A DNA stretch of 64,000 bases from Conoideocrella luteorostrata (Eukaryota; Ascomycota; Sordariomycetes; Hypocreales; Clavicipitaceae), in NCBI GenBank assembly GCA_032433595.1, contig JASWJB010000181.1:1-64000 (forward strand). The letters are read 5' to 3'. The notes beneath the pieces are model-generated. The model saw only the letters and a program-made list of their open reading frames with translations, did no database searches and was not told the origin of the DNA. Of this stretch, positions 1-10,749 are shown piece by piece (within the stretch, counting starts at the first letter, position 1; each line of letters starts with the position of its first letter). A program made the translations under genes and the position numbers.

Positions 1-289
1 AAATACCCCTATAATCTGAGACACTTCCGTCCTGACTTCCTGCCTTAGGCCCAGAGGCCACGTAACTTTTCTTGCTCGGCCCGTGTATCCACACATCCGG
101 TCCACACACACCCGTGTAATCCAACAGTTCGGCTGCCACTTTGGCTAGAGCGCCTTCCCTCGCTCCTGTTGCGCACTGCGCACCTTCCTCATTGACCACA
201 GTTCTTGCCTGAAGGAGGCAGGCAGACCGCCCTTAGGCAGGCACCGAATCGTATTTTATGGTGACTTTTGTTTCCCAGAATTTACTTTT

Positions 290-447
290 GAACAACTCAG
301 GAGCAGCAACAACAGCAGCAACAACGACAACAGCGAGAACGGCAACAACAGAAACAACAGCAACAACAGCAACAACAACAACAACAACAGCAGCAGCAGC
401 AGCAGCAGCAGAACCAAGGACGACGACGACGACGACGAGCACCAGCC

Positions 448-478
<31 letters not shown>

Positions 479-1191
479 TAACAGTAACAGCAACAGCAAC
501 GGCAACGGTAACGGCAACGGCAACAGCAGCAACCATGTTGGAAATGATGGATATCCTAAAATTCATCATGATGACGCTCATGGCGGTCACCGTCATAACC
601 CAGGTGTCGAATACGGTGCTTGCCTAGAAGGCAGACCGTAGAGCCGACGTTAAAGCGGGTATATGGAGAAGTACACCGTTGGTTATTTGCATTTTGATTC
701 TGATATTTAGCAGATCAGGAGCTGGCAAAGCGCAAGGAGGAAGTCGACAAGCGTGGTAAGTCCCTCGTCCCCTTCTTTTTGTCCCCCAAAGATTGCATCC
801 ATCGAATTTCTTTATTGTAACACAGCATAATACAGCCGAGGAGGAATGGGAGTACGGCCAGAAAGTCCGCAAGGCCAATGCAGCACCAGGACCAGGACCA
901 GCACTGGCACCGGCACCAGCACCGGCACCAGCACCAGCACCCGCAGCATTAGCAGCAATCCGCTCCCGCCGTCTGCGCCGCCCTCGCCGCCCTCGCCGCC
1001 TTCGCCCTCACCCCCCTCTTCCCACATGGAAGTGCACTGCCACTACCATCTCCACATCCACCCCGCTCCCGCCGCCGCCGCCGCCGCCTCTCACTCCTCC
1101 TCCCCCTCACCATCCTCTGGCTTCGGCCACCACACCGAGTCCCGTGCCCGCGCCCGCGTCGCCGCCCGCGCCGGACAAACCAACGTGTTGA
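290..1191 (+). CDS. Doubtful low-complexity gene (polyQ, TA repeats, charged segment, AP repeats)
   Basis: No family recognised. One frame reads a Gln-rich run (about 300-415), an Arg run, alternating Thr-Ala to about 530, then a hydrophobic stretch, and stops at 624-626. A separate piece looks coding: a charged segment on both sides of a good intron at about 757-839 (donor GTAAGT, acceptor ACAG). Across that junction it reads ELAKRKEEVDKR then AEEEWEYGQKVRKANAAP, and then an Ala-Pro repeat running to the stop at 1191. A second possible intron lies near 659-708. How the Gln-rich part joins the charged part is unresolved, because the only obvious link would need a 24-base intron. It may be one gene with an unusual 5' end, or a repeat-rich untranslated region before a smaller gene. 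Confidence 0.25.
300..532. repeat. CAA/CAG and CAACAG microsatellite
   Basis: Two adjoining simple-repeat tracts are visible: mixed CAA/CAG triplets to about 415, then after a CGA run a CAACAG hexamer array to about 532. Different frames read poly-Gln, Thr-Ala or Asn-Ser, so long open frames on either strand here are not by themselves evidence of genes. Confidence 0.9.
880..950. repeat. GCACCA/GCACCG hexamer repeat
   Basis: This imperfect hexamer array encodes alternating Ala-Pro in the frame of the charged segment just upstream. Confidence 0.8.
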
Positions 1192-2076
1192 ATAGGTAGA
1201 CAAATCACGTTAAAAGAAACACCCGTGGACGTCCACGCCAAAACGCCGCCGTTGGAAGAAGAGTGACATCTCCCAGCCTCAGGACAGGTCACAGTCCTGA
1301 GGCTGGCCCGGTACCTCGGGTCTGTAGGTCAGGCGCCAAAGTTAACTACGCGCACCTTGTCCGGGTCTAGTAGCCACGCAATTTGGTGAAGCTAAAGCAG
1401 CCCCCTTACCACGCTTGCCTTGCCAGCAGCGGGTATAAAAAAGATGTCCCTCAACACAACAATCCCAACCTTCTTCTTCTCAACATGCAAGCAACTTTAA
1501 GCAATGCCATGCTAAGCATTCTCACGCGCCAATTCTACTCTCTCAACATATTGCTTATTCGTCGACATATTGCTTATTCGTCGACACATGCCTATTCGTC
1601 GATATATTGCCAATTTGACCCAGCGACAAATTGCGACTTTCACTGTCAGTAAATACAATGCAAGTCTTTATTCTTTCACTCACGAGTTTTTTAGGCAATC
1701 TAGAAATCACTTCTCCCTGTTCCCACAGTGTACACCTCAAGCGGCAGACAGTTGTGCAGAAGCAGCGGCCAGACCAAACCAACCTGAGTGTTTAGTTGAG
1801 TTTGTGTCGGATTACGCAGTGGCTGCAGCAAAGTCTCAGGGCTGAAGAGAAGCATAAATAGGTGGTTACAGCGCACTCAAGGACTGTCGCATCATCAAGT
1901 CAGCCATCGATTCATTTACTATTGCAAGCTATCAATTAAATCCTTCAATTTCCGCCAATTTCCACTGTTGTAAAATTGCTCTTAAATGCTTATAAAGCAA
2001 TAGAAATCTCCTGGATTCCAGAGTTCCCTTGCTTGTCCGCGTGCCTTAACGAGATATACCAGCATAATTCCACCGC
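1192..2076. other. Intergenic; short 19-base tandem repeat
   Basis: No supported gene. At 1547-1602 a 19-base unit (CATATTGCTTATTCGTCGA) occurs twice exactly and a third time in shortened form. Small open frames across it have no family resemblance. Confidence 0.6.
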
Positions 2077-3402
2077 TTACCAGCCCTGGAGTGACCCTAA
2101 CTTTGAAGCTTTCCATACCTCACGACAATCCCAGTCGTTAGTATAGAGCTCGTCTGATATATTGAACCAAGAATCTTCCAGCCCAACATCTGATGTAATT
2201 CCTTCCTCTCCCCCATTCGAGTTATTTCTGGTATCTCTATTACGAGTGTAATAGGCCTCCCTCCTAGCTTCGTCTTTTATTAAAGTTTCCCATAATCCCG
2301 TTTTGTTCGTTCGGCAATCTGGCTCGTTGCACCACAAAATATGCCTATTGTATGCAGTGAAGACCGGCGTCTTATCAATTAACCCAAGCCATCCAAGACT
2401 AGTAGGCTTTTCAACAGTCCAGAGGTATCGCATCGAGAGAATTATCCGGCCATGGAAGAGAAGCCACATAAACATAGCACCACAGACCCGACATTCTAAT
2501 GTCTTTTGTCTTCCACAGCTACAACTGTTAGTAGTACCATCGCTTAAGCTTAAATCAATACGTTTGTTCTTTCTGAAACAATTACAGATGCCAGATTGAA
2601 CAAAAGCCCTAAGCTCTCTATTGATGGTAATGTGTTGACATGTCCTTAGGGTCCTTAAAGCACCCTCCAGGAGACTGAAAACAGTTTCGTGGATGAACGA
2701 GATTGGTAGAGACAGCCCGCCAGAGATTTGAACTAGAGGCATATCCCAGCCATATCCTATGTCGTGTAAGCCGGGGTAACGTCCAGGCTGGCCAAGTCGA
2801 CCTGACACCTTTAGGCGTGGAAAAGCACACCCGCCAAAATAGAATGATTGTAGATATGTGCATACTGGATAGTGTGATAGGTCCGTGCATTGCAATTTAT
2901 AATCATTGCATGCAGCGAATTGAACATCTCTCCATGTGTTGGGCATCCCCGGGCTATGGCTGCAGAGCACAACGCGTCCGCTCCGCCCAATACATGTCTG
3001 TGAGCCCAGGAAACTCCATTCATAGCTATCGCTATCGCTAGGGAAGAAGAGTGCACTTGCGTGATAGCACTGGCACCCATAACAGTACCTTAAACTGCGT
3101 AACTGTTTTAGTTTCTCATTGGCAGTACTAGTCTGCCTGACGGCGAGACATGCACCACAATATAACTTATAGTGTAAAATCTCACGGAGATTATATTTTT
3201 CCGACGAGCGCATTATCTCTTGATTAAAGCCTTGGTGTTGGTTAACTGAGTTAGGTTCCAGATGATAAATATTAAATGGCCATGAGTTAAATAACATCAT
3301 GAACAACGATGATGTTTGACGGAGACAGTATAGCGATTCTGGCGTTAAATATAACATAATCTGTACTAGTAATTCATTAGGTAGTGATGTAAGATTTGCC
3401 AT
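2077..3402 (-). CDS. F-box domain protein
   Basis: This 441-residue protein is likely the substrate-recognition subunit of an SCF ubiquitin ligase. An N-terminal F-box is clear at residues about 3-40 (LTSLPNELLVQIMLYL then a Ser/Leu-rich second helix), with the family's Leu-Pro and Leu pattern. The rest is not recognised. It contains several Cys pairs (CGAC near residue 90, a CNCF / CSCGRQ / CRVCGA cluster in the second half, CNEPDC further on) that could bind zinc. The ATG at 3402 is used; the frame extends further upstream only with a non-ATG codon. There is no intron. Such F-box/Cys proteins are common and lineage-expanded in moulds. The substrate is unknown. Confidence 0.75.
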   Translation of the reverse strand: MANLTSLPNELLVQIMLYLTPESLYCLRQTSSLFMMLFNSWPFNIYHLEPNSVNQHQGFNQEIMRSSEKYNLREILHYKLYCGACLAVRQTSTANEKLKQLRSLRYCYGCQCYHASALFFPSDSDSYEWSFLGSQTCIGRSGRVVLCSHSPGMPNTWRDVQFAACNDYKLQCTDLSHYPVCTYLQSFYFGGCAFPRLKVSGRLGQPGRYPGLHDIGYGWDMPLVQISGGLSLPISFIHETVFSLLEGALRTLRTCQHITINRELRAFVQSGICNCFRKNKRIDLSLSDGTTNSCSCGRQKTLECRVCGAMFMWLLFHGRIILSMRYLWTVEKPTSLGWLGLIDKTPVFTAYNRHILWCNEPDCRTNKTGLWETLIKDEARREAYYTRNRDTRNNSNGGEEGITSDVGLEDSWFNISDELYTNDWDCREVWKASKLGSLQGW

Positions 3403-3488
3403 ATTCTGCGAGGATAAGGACAAGGTAGTGTTAGTACCCAGCTCAAAAAGTCTGCCAAACTACTGTATAGTTAGCTCTTATATCTAAA

Positions 3489-3776
3489 CTAATAGCGCTT
3501 AAATAGCTTTGACATTACCTTGAATCTTATCTGTTGTACGGCAGCTTTGACTGTTGACTTATAGCGACTAGTCAGGTATTCTGCGAAAGCAAATTGCCAT
3601 GGCGCCAGGACAGGTACAGCGGGTGCATTAGTCCCATGGCGCGGATAATAAGTATCAGACCCATTCACGAAATAAGAGTACCATTCAAAATTTGAGCTAT
3701 GCCTAAGCAAATAAGGTACCTTGGCTAGCTCAGACGAGCCGTTTGATGAAAGGTTTCGGTGACTGCTTGACGACAT
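3489..3776 (-). CDS. Hypothetical small protein
   Basis: A 95-residue ATG-started frame just upstream of, and on the same strand as, the F-box gene. It has a Ser-rich start and a basic end (MSKLFKRY) and no recognised domain. It could be a relic or a chance frame. Confidence 0.2.
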   Translation of the reverse strand: MSSSSHRNLSSNGSSELAKVPYLLRHSSNFEWYSYFVNGSDTYYPRHGTNAPAVPVLAPWQFAFAEYLTSRYKSTVKAAVQQIRFKVMSKLFKRY

Positions 3777-4351
3777 GACTGAGCGAGAGTCGTCGTGAGT
3801 GGCGCGGCAAGTTTAGATAACGGCTAGTGGTGGAAAAGACTAGAAGGGCTTGTATCACGGTTAGAAGGTGATAAATCGGCGACACTCATATAATTTCTGC
3901 TTTTTGATAGAGGGCGATCGATGTCTCTGTCACTATCAATTAGTAAGGACAAATAAAATCAACGTCTGTTGGGTTGAGGGTCTGCGGGCAACTGACCGGT
4001 AGGTAGCTTGTCAGACGTCGTGTCAATTATAGGTCAAGCTGGTACAGCTTGGAGGGTTGTATAGATTTCTTTGTAGTTGCTTGTTGTGGGCTGGCCGGGC
4101 TCTTCCCTGACGATGATGAATTGAACACTGAAGAAGAGCGGCGATTGTTTTGGGTGGTCAAGAGCTAGAGTTGTTGACTTGAATAGGCTAAGGTCAAATG
4201 CATGTATTGATGATAAAGGTAAAACTGATGATTGATTGATGTTCAAAGATGAATGTGAGATGTAAGATGAAGAATTCCTCCTCGGACAGACTCTTCAGAA
4301 TCCCCTTATTTATAGCCCTTCAAATCCACCCCCTGATGTGTGACTTTTCCC

Positions 4352-4422
4352 TTGCATTGCCTACCCTCTCGCATTGCCTTTGCTCTTGCATTGCCTTTGC
4401 TCCTGCTTTGCCTTTCCTCCTG
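4352..4422. repeat. Tandem repeat, ~18-base GCATTGCCTTTGCTC unit
   Basis: About four imperfect copies in a row are visible by eye. It is pyrimidine-biased, and no gene lies across it. Confidence 0.7.
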
Positions 4423-5605
4423 AATTATCCAACAGATGTCCCCTTGGGCTCGCTGTCCCACACCAGCTAGCATTGGTAGTCCACTGTCTGACTGTTGGAA
4501 TATCCCGTCAAGGCACGCGGACAAGCACGTGGACACATCACATGGTCACCCCAGCGTGCCTCTTTTATACGGCGCCGTCATCGATACTCTTCTTCTTCTT
4601 GTTCTCTTCTCTCCATAGATACGGATCAATTGATGTTATTTGTTATTGTTATTTGCTTCACCTTCGGGTACCCGCTACACGAAGCACCTGTGCTTCCTAC
4701 ACCGACCGATCATAATATAGCGCTAGTAGAACTGCAATGGGGATTTTTCTCTGCACTTAAGAAGCTTAATTCAGCCAGCTGTCGAGGGTGAGGCTTTGAC
4801 GTGGGTCTGGCGAATGGCAGCGGCGCCGCCTTGCCCGATCACGGCGCAGCCTAACTAACTCGGCGGGGGAAAGAGCGCCTCCCAGACCACAACAGGTAGG
4901 TGGCGCGCTGCAATGCCAACATTAGACACGTTTGACGAATGTTGCCATGTATCGATCAGATACGGTCGGTTGCTCTTCCGGGAGGAAATATTTACATCTG
5001 AAGTGAATATACGTACGCCAATGCTGCAATAGGGTAAAGGGCTCATAAATTTCCAGTCGGGAAATTTTGAGGAAGGCTACTGTTGGCGCCGTGAGAGTCC
5101 TAGTAGAGCGGGATGTTCTGCTTTGTGGACGCACACAGCCTAGTAAATCTTCATATGCTACCAATTAATAGCCACGTTAAGCCGTAACTGAAGATGACAT
5201 TGGGACGGCCAAGGAGAAATAAACTGGGCTGCAAAGTCAATTTGCCTAATTATAATCGCGTTTTAGCTAACTTGATCTTTGACGTTGTTCGATTGGAGCG
5301 GTTGCTAGAATAGCGCTTCCCGAAATCCGGGGCCCCGCAAACTAACCCTCCTGTACTCCGTCCTTAATGAATGCAATCCTGGGCATAGCAGCTGTTGACG
5401 ACCTCCCCGGCACAAAGTAAGAATGTAGCCTCCGAAACAATATACGGACTCATACTCCGTATAAACGAGAGAGATACGGCAACACAACGCCCTATTCGTG
5501 CGGCAAGAGTCACAGGCCCCAAGTGGAGCTCATTACCACCATTTGGTGGCTCGCAGCCCTGTTGAGGTAGACCGCCATATTCTCAGGTAAAGTCGGCACT
5601 GAAGT

Positions 5606-5614
5606 CTATATATA
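5606..5614 (+). promoter_or_regulatory. Possible TATA element of the GH43 gene
   Basis: A TATATATA-like stretch lies about 115 bases before the GH43 start codon, with no other gene in between. The assignment rests on position only. Confidence 0.35.
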
Positions 5615-5726
5615 CGTGACCTGCGACCCCCGTGTAATCGAGATGAGTTTTATGGAAATTTTGTCTTGGGATTCCAATGTTCTTTGCAAAATTTAGAGCT
5701 TGGGTCCTTCTTAAAGTATTCTCGTC

Positions 5727-7736
5727 ATGCGATTTACCGCCTTACTGTCAAATTTAGTAGTGCTGTGTAGGTACACCTGCAGCGTACAAGCTGTCGTGGA
5801 CCCAACACAGCTGAAAGGCTACGTATTTGCATACTTTACCGGAAACACGATTGACAGAGAAAAGATTTACCTCGCGGCCAGTGAGGGAAACGATGCGCTA
5901 AACTGGGTCGAATTGAACGGAGGCAAGCCGATCCTAGCCTCCAGCCAGGGAACCCGAGGACTGCGCGACCCTTTCATCATTCGATCCCACACAGGCGACA
6001 GCTTCTACCTGATTGCAACGGATCTATCAATCGGGAGTGGCACGTCGTGGGACTCTTCAGTCCGCCAAGGCAGTCGATACCTCGAGATTTGGGAGTCTCA
6101 GGACCTGGTCAATTGGTCTGAACAGCGTCATGTGCTCGTGTCGCCACCGACGGCGGGCAACACATGGGCGCCGGAAGCATACTACGATCAAGATATGGGC
6201 AAGTACATTGTGTTCTGGGCATCTTCGTTATACGACGAAAAAGATCTCAATCATACTGGAAAAAGTTACCACCGGATGCTTTATGCGACCACTACGAACT
6301 TTGTGACGTTCAGCGAGCCGCAGCTCTGGCAGGACTCGGGGACGTCCAGGATTGACTCTACAGTTCTTCAAGACCGCGATACTTACTACCGTTTTACAAA
6401 AGACGAAGGCGCTGCTACGGGTTGCACCGACATCATCCAAGAAAGCTCGATGAACTTGACCGCGCCGGTGCAATCGTGGAAACCTGTTACTACTTGTATT
6501 GGCAAGAGTGCTGGTACCGGTGCGATAGAGGGCCCGACGAGCTTTAAATCGAACCCTGATGATATACACGGAAATAAATATTACCTGTTTGTGGATGAGT
6601 ACGGCGGCAGAGGATATATTCCACTCGAAACGGACGACATAGCTAATCCGTCGTGGAAGGTTTCGCCGTCTTACAAACTCCCGATCAGTCCCCGTCATGG
6701 AACTGTCATGCCCATCACGGCTGACGAGCTTGCCAACGTCACCTTCAGTTACTCACAGATGAAACGGCACTGTCGCCGTCAGCAGGCCCTGAAACAGCCA
6801 CTCAGCCGTCGCGACAATCCCGTCCTACAAGGCTATTACGCAGATCCCAACATCGCCGTGTTCGGAAAATATTACTACATATATGCGACCACAGACGGAT
6901 TCGCCGGCTGGAGCGGTAAGGAGTTTTACACGTGGAAGTCAAAGGACCTTGTATCATGGACGCGAAGCGAGAAGCCGTTTCTGAATGTCGACGCCAACAC
7001 TGGAAATGTTCCGTGGGCAAATGGAAACGCGTGGGCACCCACCATTATTGAACGAGATGGGAGGTACTACTTTTATTTTAGTGGCAACAATGCAGCATCC
7101 AACATCAAGACAATTGGGGTGGCTGTGTCTGAATCCCCGGAGGGTCCTTTCAACGCTCAGTCGCAGGCCATGATTCTCAACAACGAGGGCGTAACGTCCG
7201 GCCAGGCAATTGACCCTGACGCGTTCTTTGATCCACAAACCTCCAAATATTACTTATTTTGGGGCAACGGCAAACCACTGTATGTTGAACTCAACGACGA
7301 TATGGTCTCTGTGAATTGGGATACTGTGGTAGAGATAAGCGGATTGAAAGACTTCCGGGAAGGCCTCTTTGTGAATCACAGAAAGGGACTGTACCACCTG
7401 ACGTACTCAATTGATGATACCGGCTCGAAGAACTATCGTGTCGGATACGCAACTTCCACAAGCGTTCACGGTCCTTGGACCTACCGAGGTGTCATCCTTG
7501 AGAAGGACGAGTCTCAAGGAATACTCGCCACTGGCCACAACTCCATCATCAAAATCCCCGGCACGGATGAATGGTATATTGCTTACCACCGATTCCATAT
7601 TCCTGGTGGGGATGGGACACATCGTGAGGTGGCTATTGATAAGTTGTCATTTGACCAAGAGACCGGGCTCATTGTGCCGGTAAAGCCAACGTTGGGCGGG
7701 CCGGAACCGCGGGTTGTCCCCAGTTGTGGCGGGTAA
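5727..7736 (+). CDS. Secreted tandem glycoside hydrolase family 43 enzyme
   Basis: This 669-residue intronless gene predicts a secreted plant-cell-wall enzyme (arabinofuranosidase, xylosidase or arabinanase class). A signal peptide covers residues about 1-22. Two five-bladed GH43-like modules follow. The first (about 30-335) has GLRDPF as the likely base Asp region and WAPEAYYD. The second (about 365-660) begins with GYYADPN (base Asp), then WAPTIIERDG, IDPDAFFD (pKa-modulating Asp) and FREGLFV (acid Glu). The second module keeps all three carboxylates and is probably the active one; the first may have another specificity or be partly degenerate. Two modules in one chain is uncommon, as most GH43 proteins have one catalytic module plus a binding module. 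The exact substrate cannot be told from sequence. Confidence 0.85.
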   Translation: MRFTALLSNLVVLCRYTCSVQAVVDPTQLKGYVFAYFTGNTIDREKIYLAASEGNDALNWVELNGGKPILASSQGTRGLRDPFIIRSHTGDSFYLIATDLSIGSGTSWDSSVRQGSRYLEIWESQDLVNWSEQRHVLVSPPTAGNTWAPEAYYDQDMGKYIVFWASSLYDEKDLNHTGKSYHRMLYATTTNFVTFSEPQLWQDSGTSRIDSTVLQDRDTYYRFTKDEGAATGCTDIIQESSMNLTAPVQSWKPVTTCIGKSAGTGAIEGPTSFKSNPDDIHGNKYYLFVDEYGGRGYIPLETDDIANPSWKVSPSYKLPISPRHGTVMPITADELANVTFSYSQMKRHCRRQQALKQPLSRRDNPVLQGYYADPNIAVFGKYYYIYATTDGFAGWSGKEFYTWKSKDLVSWTRSEKPFLNVDANTGNVPWANGNAWAPTIIERDGRYYFYFSGNNAASNIKTIGVAVSESPEGPFNAQSQAMILNNEGVTSGQAIDPDAFFDPQTSKYYLFWGNGKPLYVELNDDMVSVNWDTVVEISGLKDFREGLFVNHRKGLYHLTYSIDDTGSKNYRVGYATSTSVHGPWTYRGVILEKDESQGILATGHNSIIKIPGTDEWYIAYHRFHIPGGDGTHREVAIDKLSFDQETGLIVPVKPTLGGPEPRVVPSCGG

Positions 7737-7995
7737 TTGTAGATTGGGAATGCCGCATTTGAATTTAACAGGCATCGTTATATGTTTAAGTGTTACGATG
7801 CACAGAATACATATTGATTAAAGGTTTTATAAGTTTACGGAAGCCGATGTGCCAGAGAAGTAACGAGCCATTTCGACGGCTCTTCGCCCGCGCTGCAGAA
7901 AGACTGACAAAATGATGTGGATGACCCGGGAGATGTAATCTATAGTGTATGCCCGCCTTGATTGACCAGCAGGTGCGTCAATTACTGGATACGGA

Positions 7996-8883
7996 TTACA
8001 ACTTAGTTTTCCATCTTTGTCTGTATGACTCGCTGTTTCCGGGACCATCCCTCTCTTTAATAGCCGCTTTGAACCCAGACAGCGTGGCCTTACTTTGAAA
8101 CGCGATACCCTCCGGCGAGTTCCTCGTAATTCCATCGAAGATTGTTGCAAGCCGCTGGCTGGATCGTACAGCTCCTTCAATTCCACTATTGATAACTTGC
8201 TTGTGCATCCAAAGCTGATTGATTGGGACATCCTTGATGCGGTCTGCTAATAAGTTGACAGTCTCTGCCAGTTGCTCACCGGGAACAGACTTGAGAATGA
8301 GGCCCATAGCGGCGGCTTCTTTACCGTCAATGAGGTCGCCCGTGAATAGCATCCTTTTGGCTTGCTCGGGTCCAACTCGATGAGCCCACATGGCCGTAGT
8401 AGGACAGCCCCATACTCGGCTGGGAGGGTATCCAATCCTGGCATCGTCGGCCATAATGACTAGGTCGCAGCACAGCGCAATGTCACTTCCACCTGCAACG
8501 GCCGCGCCGTGGACTTGGGCAATCGTGGGTTTGTGGCTACGGAATAGCTCCGAGTAACACTCTGTCGCTTCGCCCATGGACAGATAATCTCGGAATGGGT
8601 CGTATCCCTTGGTCGGGTCTTGACTGCCTTCCGTTTCTCCGCGCTGTGCGTGCTCAGCATAGATGCTCAGATCATAACCACCACAGAACCCAGGGCCGTT
8701 GCCTTTGATGACGATGCAGTGAACGCTTGGGTCGAAGTTGGCGAGACGAAGTGCAGCTCGTAGTTCTCTAGGTATATTTTGATCGATTGCGTTGAAATGT
8801 TTTGGCCGGTTTAAGGTAATGTAAGCCACTTTGCCATCCTCCGAGGTAGAGTAAATGATGGACTTGAATGCAGTATTGTCCAT
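7996..8883 (-). CDS. Enoyl-CoA hydratase/isomerase family protein
   Basis: This 295-residue, intronless crotonase-fold protein acts on an acyl-CoA thioester, probably in fatty- or branched-acid oxidation. The fold shows in ITLNRPKHFNAID near the N-terminus, the oxyanion-hole segments FCGGYDLS (about 68-75) and VHGAAVAGGSDIAL (about 123-136), then CCDLVIMADDARIGYPPSRVWG. The two Glu residues of classical hydratases are not at their usual places (a Ser-Asp pair and a Pro-Ser pair stand there), so it may be an isomerase, a dehalogenase-like member or a hydrolase. The C-terminal TKL resembles but does not match the peroxisomal PTS1 consensus. It is convergent with the GH43 gene. Confidence 0.85.
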   Translation of the reverse strand: MDNTAFKSIIYSTSEDGKVAYITLNRPKHFNAIDQNIPRELRAALRLANFDPSVHCIVIKGNGPGFCGGYDLSIYAEHAQRGETEGSQDPTKGYDPFRDYLSMGEATECYSELFRSHKPTIAQVHGAAVAGGSDIALCCDLVIMADDARIGYPPSRVWGCPTTAMWAHRVGPEQAKRMLFTGDLIDGKEAAAMGLILKSVPGEQLAETVNLLADRIKDVPINQLWMHKQVINSGIEGAVRSSQRLATIFDGITRNSPEGIAFQSKATLSGFKAAIKERDGPGNSESYRQRWKTKL

Positions 8884-10749
8884 GGCAGCTCGTACATCGG
8901 CTGTAGCAAATGGCTATGGACGAGTTGGCGATTTGGATGTGGTTTGGTGATGTTGGGGAGGGAATCTTGGAGCAAAACAATGTCTCTCATCCTCCTCAAG
9001 TCAGAGCGCACGCAACGACTTTATGATCAATGGTACCGAGGTAATACTTACAGTTGCCCCTCAAGCGCAAGCCTCGAGTGCAGACTGTTTCCTGGCAGAG
9101 CTAACGCGAGTGCTACGGTGTGCCTCATTTGCCCGTGAAGCCGACATTACCCCACATTGACACTGGCTGCGGCGGTCTAACTCAAACATCGCGATGGGAG
9201 ATCCCGCCAAGGCAGGAGTCAGAATGCCAGTTGTAGTGCGTGTACTAGTTACACGAAATCACGTCTGGTCGGCTTGAAACGCCTTGAGTAAAGCGACGTT
9301 CAAAGGCGAGTGGTTATGCATCCTTTGTCCCGCGGGTCTCACACAACTCACCCGCAGTGCAGAGCCGCAAGGTCATGCCACTTTCCACAGAGATAGAGTA
9401 TTTGGCACAGGAATTGACGCTTCGCCGCGAGAGTCGAAGGCTCGGAATTGCCGCCCATGATGTGTGCTTACGCTGTTGACCGTCTGTAAGCTCGGGTGGC
9501 GATTTACGTCTGGCTGCGGCTGAGCTGAATCACCGCAGGAAGAGTCGAAGTGGTGATGGAGGATCAGTGCAAGCCATTCCTGCTTGTGGGTGGCCCACGG
9601 GCCATGTTTCGGACACAACAGTCTACTTGATGTGCGCCTGCAAAACCGCGCGAGCCAAGAAAAATAAATTGATGTATCAGCAGCAATAACGGCATGCATG
9701 CATACAATCAACCCTGGTACACAGAGAAAAAAAAGCAAAAAAAAAAAAAAAAAAGAATGATTGGGACCTGTGGAGGCCTGCAGTGGTTTCCTGAACGTAG
9801 CTATGCTGTACTCCGTAGGAGGTATTTTCTTGGGTCCGACTGTGTCATCATCACTCCAAGTCTCAACATTGCGATGCTATTCGCAGCCGGGGTCATTGTC
9901 GCCCACATTTCACAAAGTTTCACGCCATGATTGGCCAAGGATTTCGGAGGCATGGATAATGCGCGCCCCTTTTGGCGCAGACGTCTGGGGCTAGGCTGCT
10001 TTGGGACATCATATCTCACTGAAGGCTGGCAAGCGGGAAGGCACACAGCGGGCAGGGCCTGCGGTGGCAGAGGAACCTCCAAAACCCACACCCCCTTTGC
10101 CTGTTGGCCTTGCGGAGCGTCACGGTCCAGCCTGCGCCAGCGTCCAGCGTCGAGACCAAAGAACCTTTGCCCGATTTCTTGTGCGCCGCCTTTGGCACCA
10201 AAAATTGAGGATGAGACCACGTCCCCAGAAACCTACGAGACAACGCAACGCCCCCCAGAAAAAATGAAAATTCCCTCCGCCCGCCTTCCATCCCCCCAAC
10301 CCTCCTCTTCCATCATCCTTTCCATCCTTTCCCATGACCGGCCGCGACGGCAACATCACCACCACCACCATCTATTAAGCAACGTGCCTAGAGAACAGAT
10401 CTAGCGCTCCACGCCAGCCTTCCGCCGACCCCTGATCTGACTTGACTGGATTCCACGCGCACACACGCCGAATCACCGCTAATCAACGCTGCCCGGACCA
10501 AGCCTTCTCATCGTCCCTGTGGCTTAAAACTTTGTTCAAGGCACAACGAGGAAAAATAAAAAACAAACATACTGCCAGCAGTCGAGTTCACGAACCATAC
10601 ACCCTAATATCTAATACGGTCGCCAACAAAACTCGACCATCAACGCTTAGCACTTCAATCCCGCCATCATCAAACCACTGACGTAGAGCATTGCACATTC
10701 AGTGCAACTTCTCGGGCATCCCGATACAGCCAACCCATTGCTGCCAAAG
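8884..10749. other. Intergenic, 1.87 kb; likely ies4 promoter and leader
   Basis: No supported gene. It holds an A-rich tract (about 9724-9755), one TACTCCGTA motif (about 9808) and a C/T- and A-rich segment before the ies4 start that fits a 5' leader. Open frames at 9931-10404 and nearby overlap each other on both strands without family signal. Confidence 0.6.

Larger units (their letters stand above)
3777..5726. other. Intergenic, 1.95 kb
   Basis: No supported gene. It contains a roughly 18-base tandem repeat built on GCATTGCCTTTGCTC (4352-4422) and two TACTCCGT motifs (about 5353 and 5453) of a type dispersed through the window. Confidence 0.6.

Noticed and set aside
4374..4791. Overlapping + strand frames of 60-113 codons
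   Set aside because: Three frames overlap one another next to a tandem repeat, with no family resemblance.
9931..10404. 157-codon frame upstream of ies4
   Set aside because: It overlaps several equally long frames on both strands, contains low-complexity Pro/Ser/His runs, and fits a 5' leader better.
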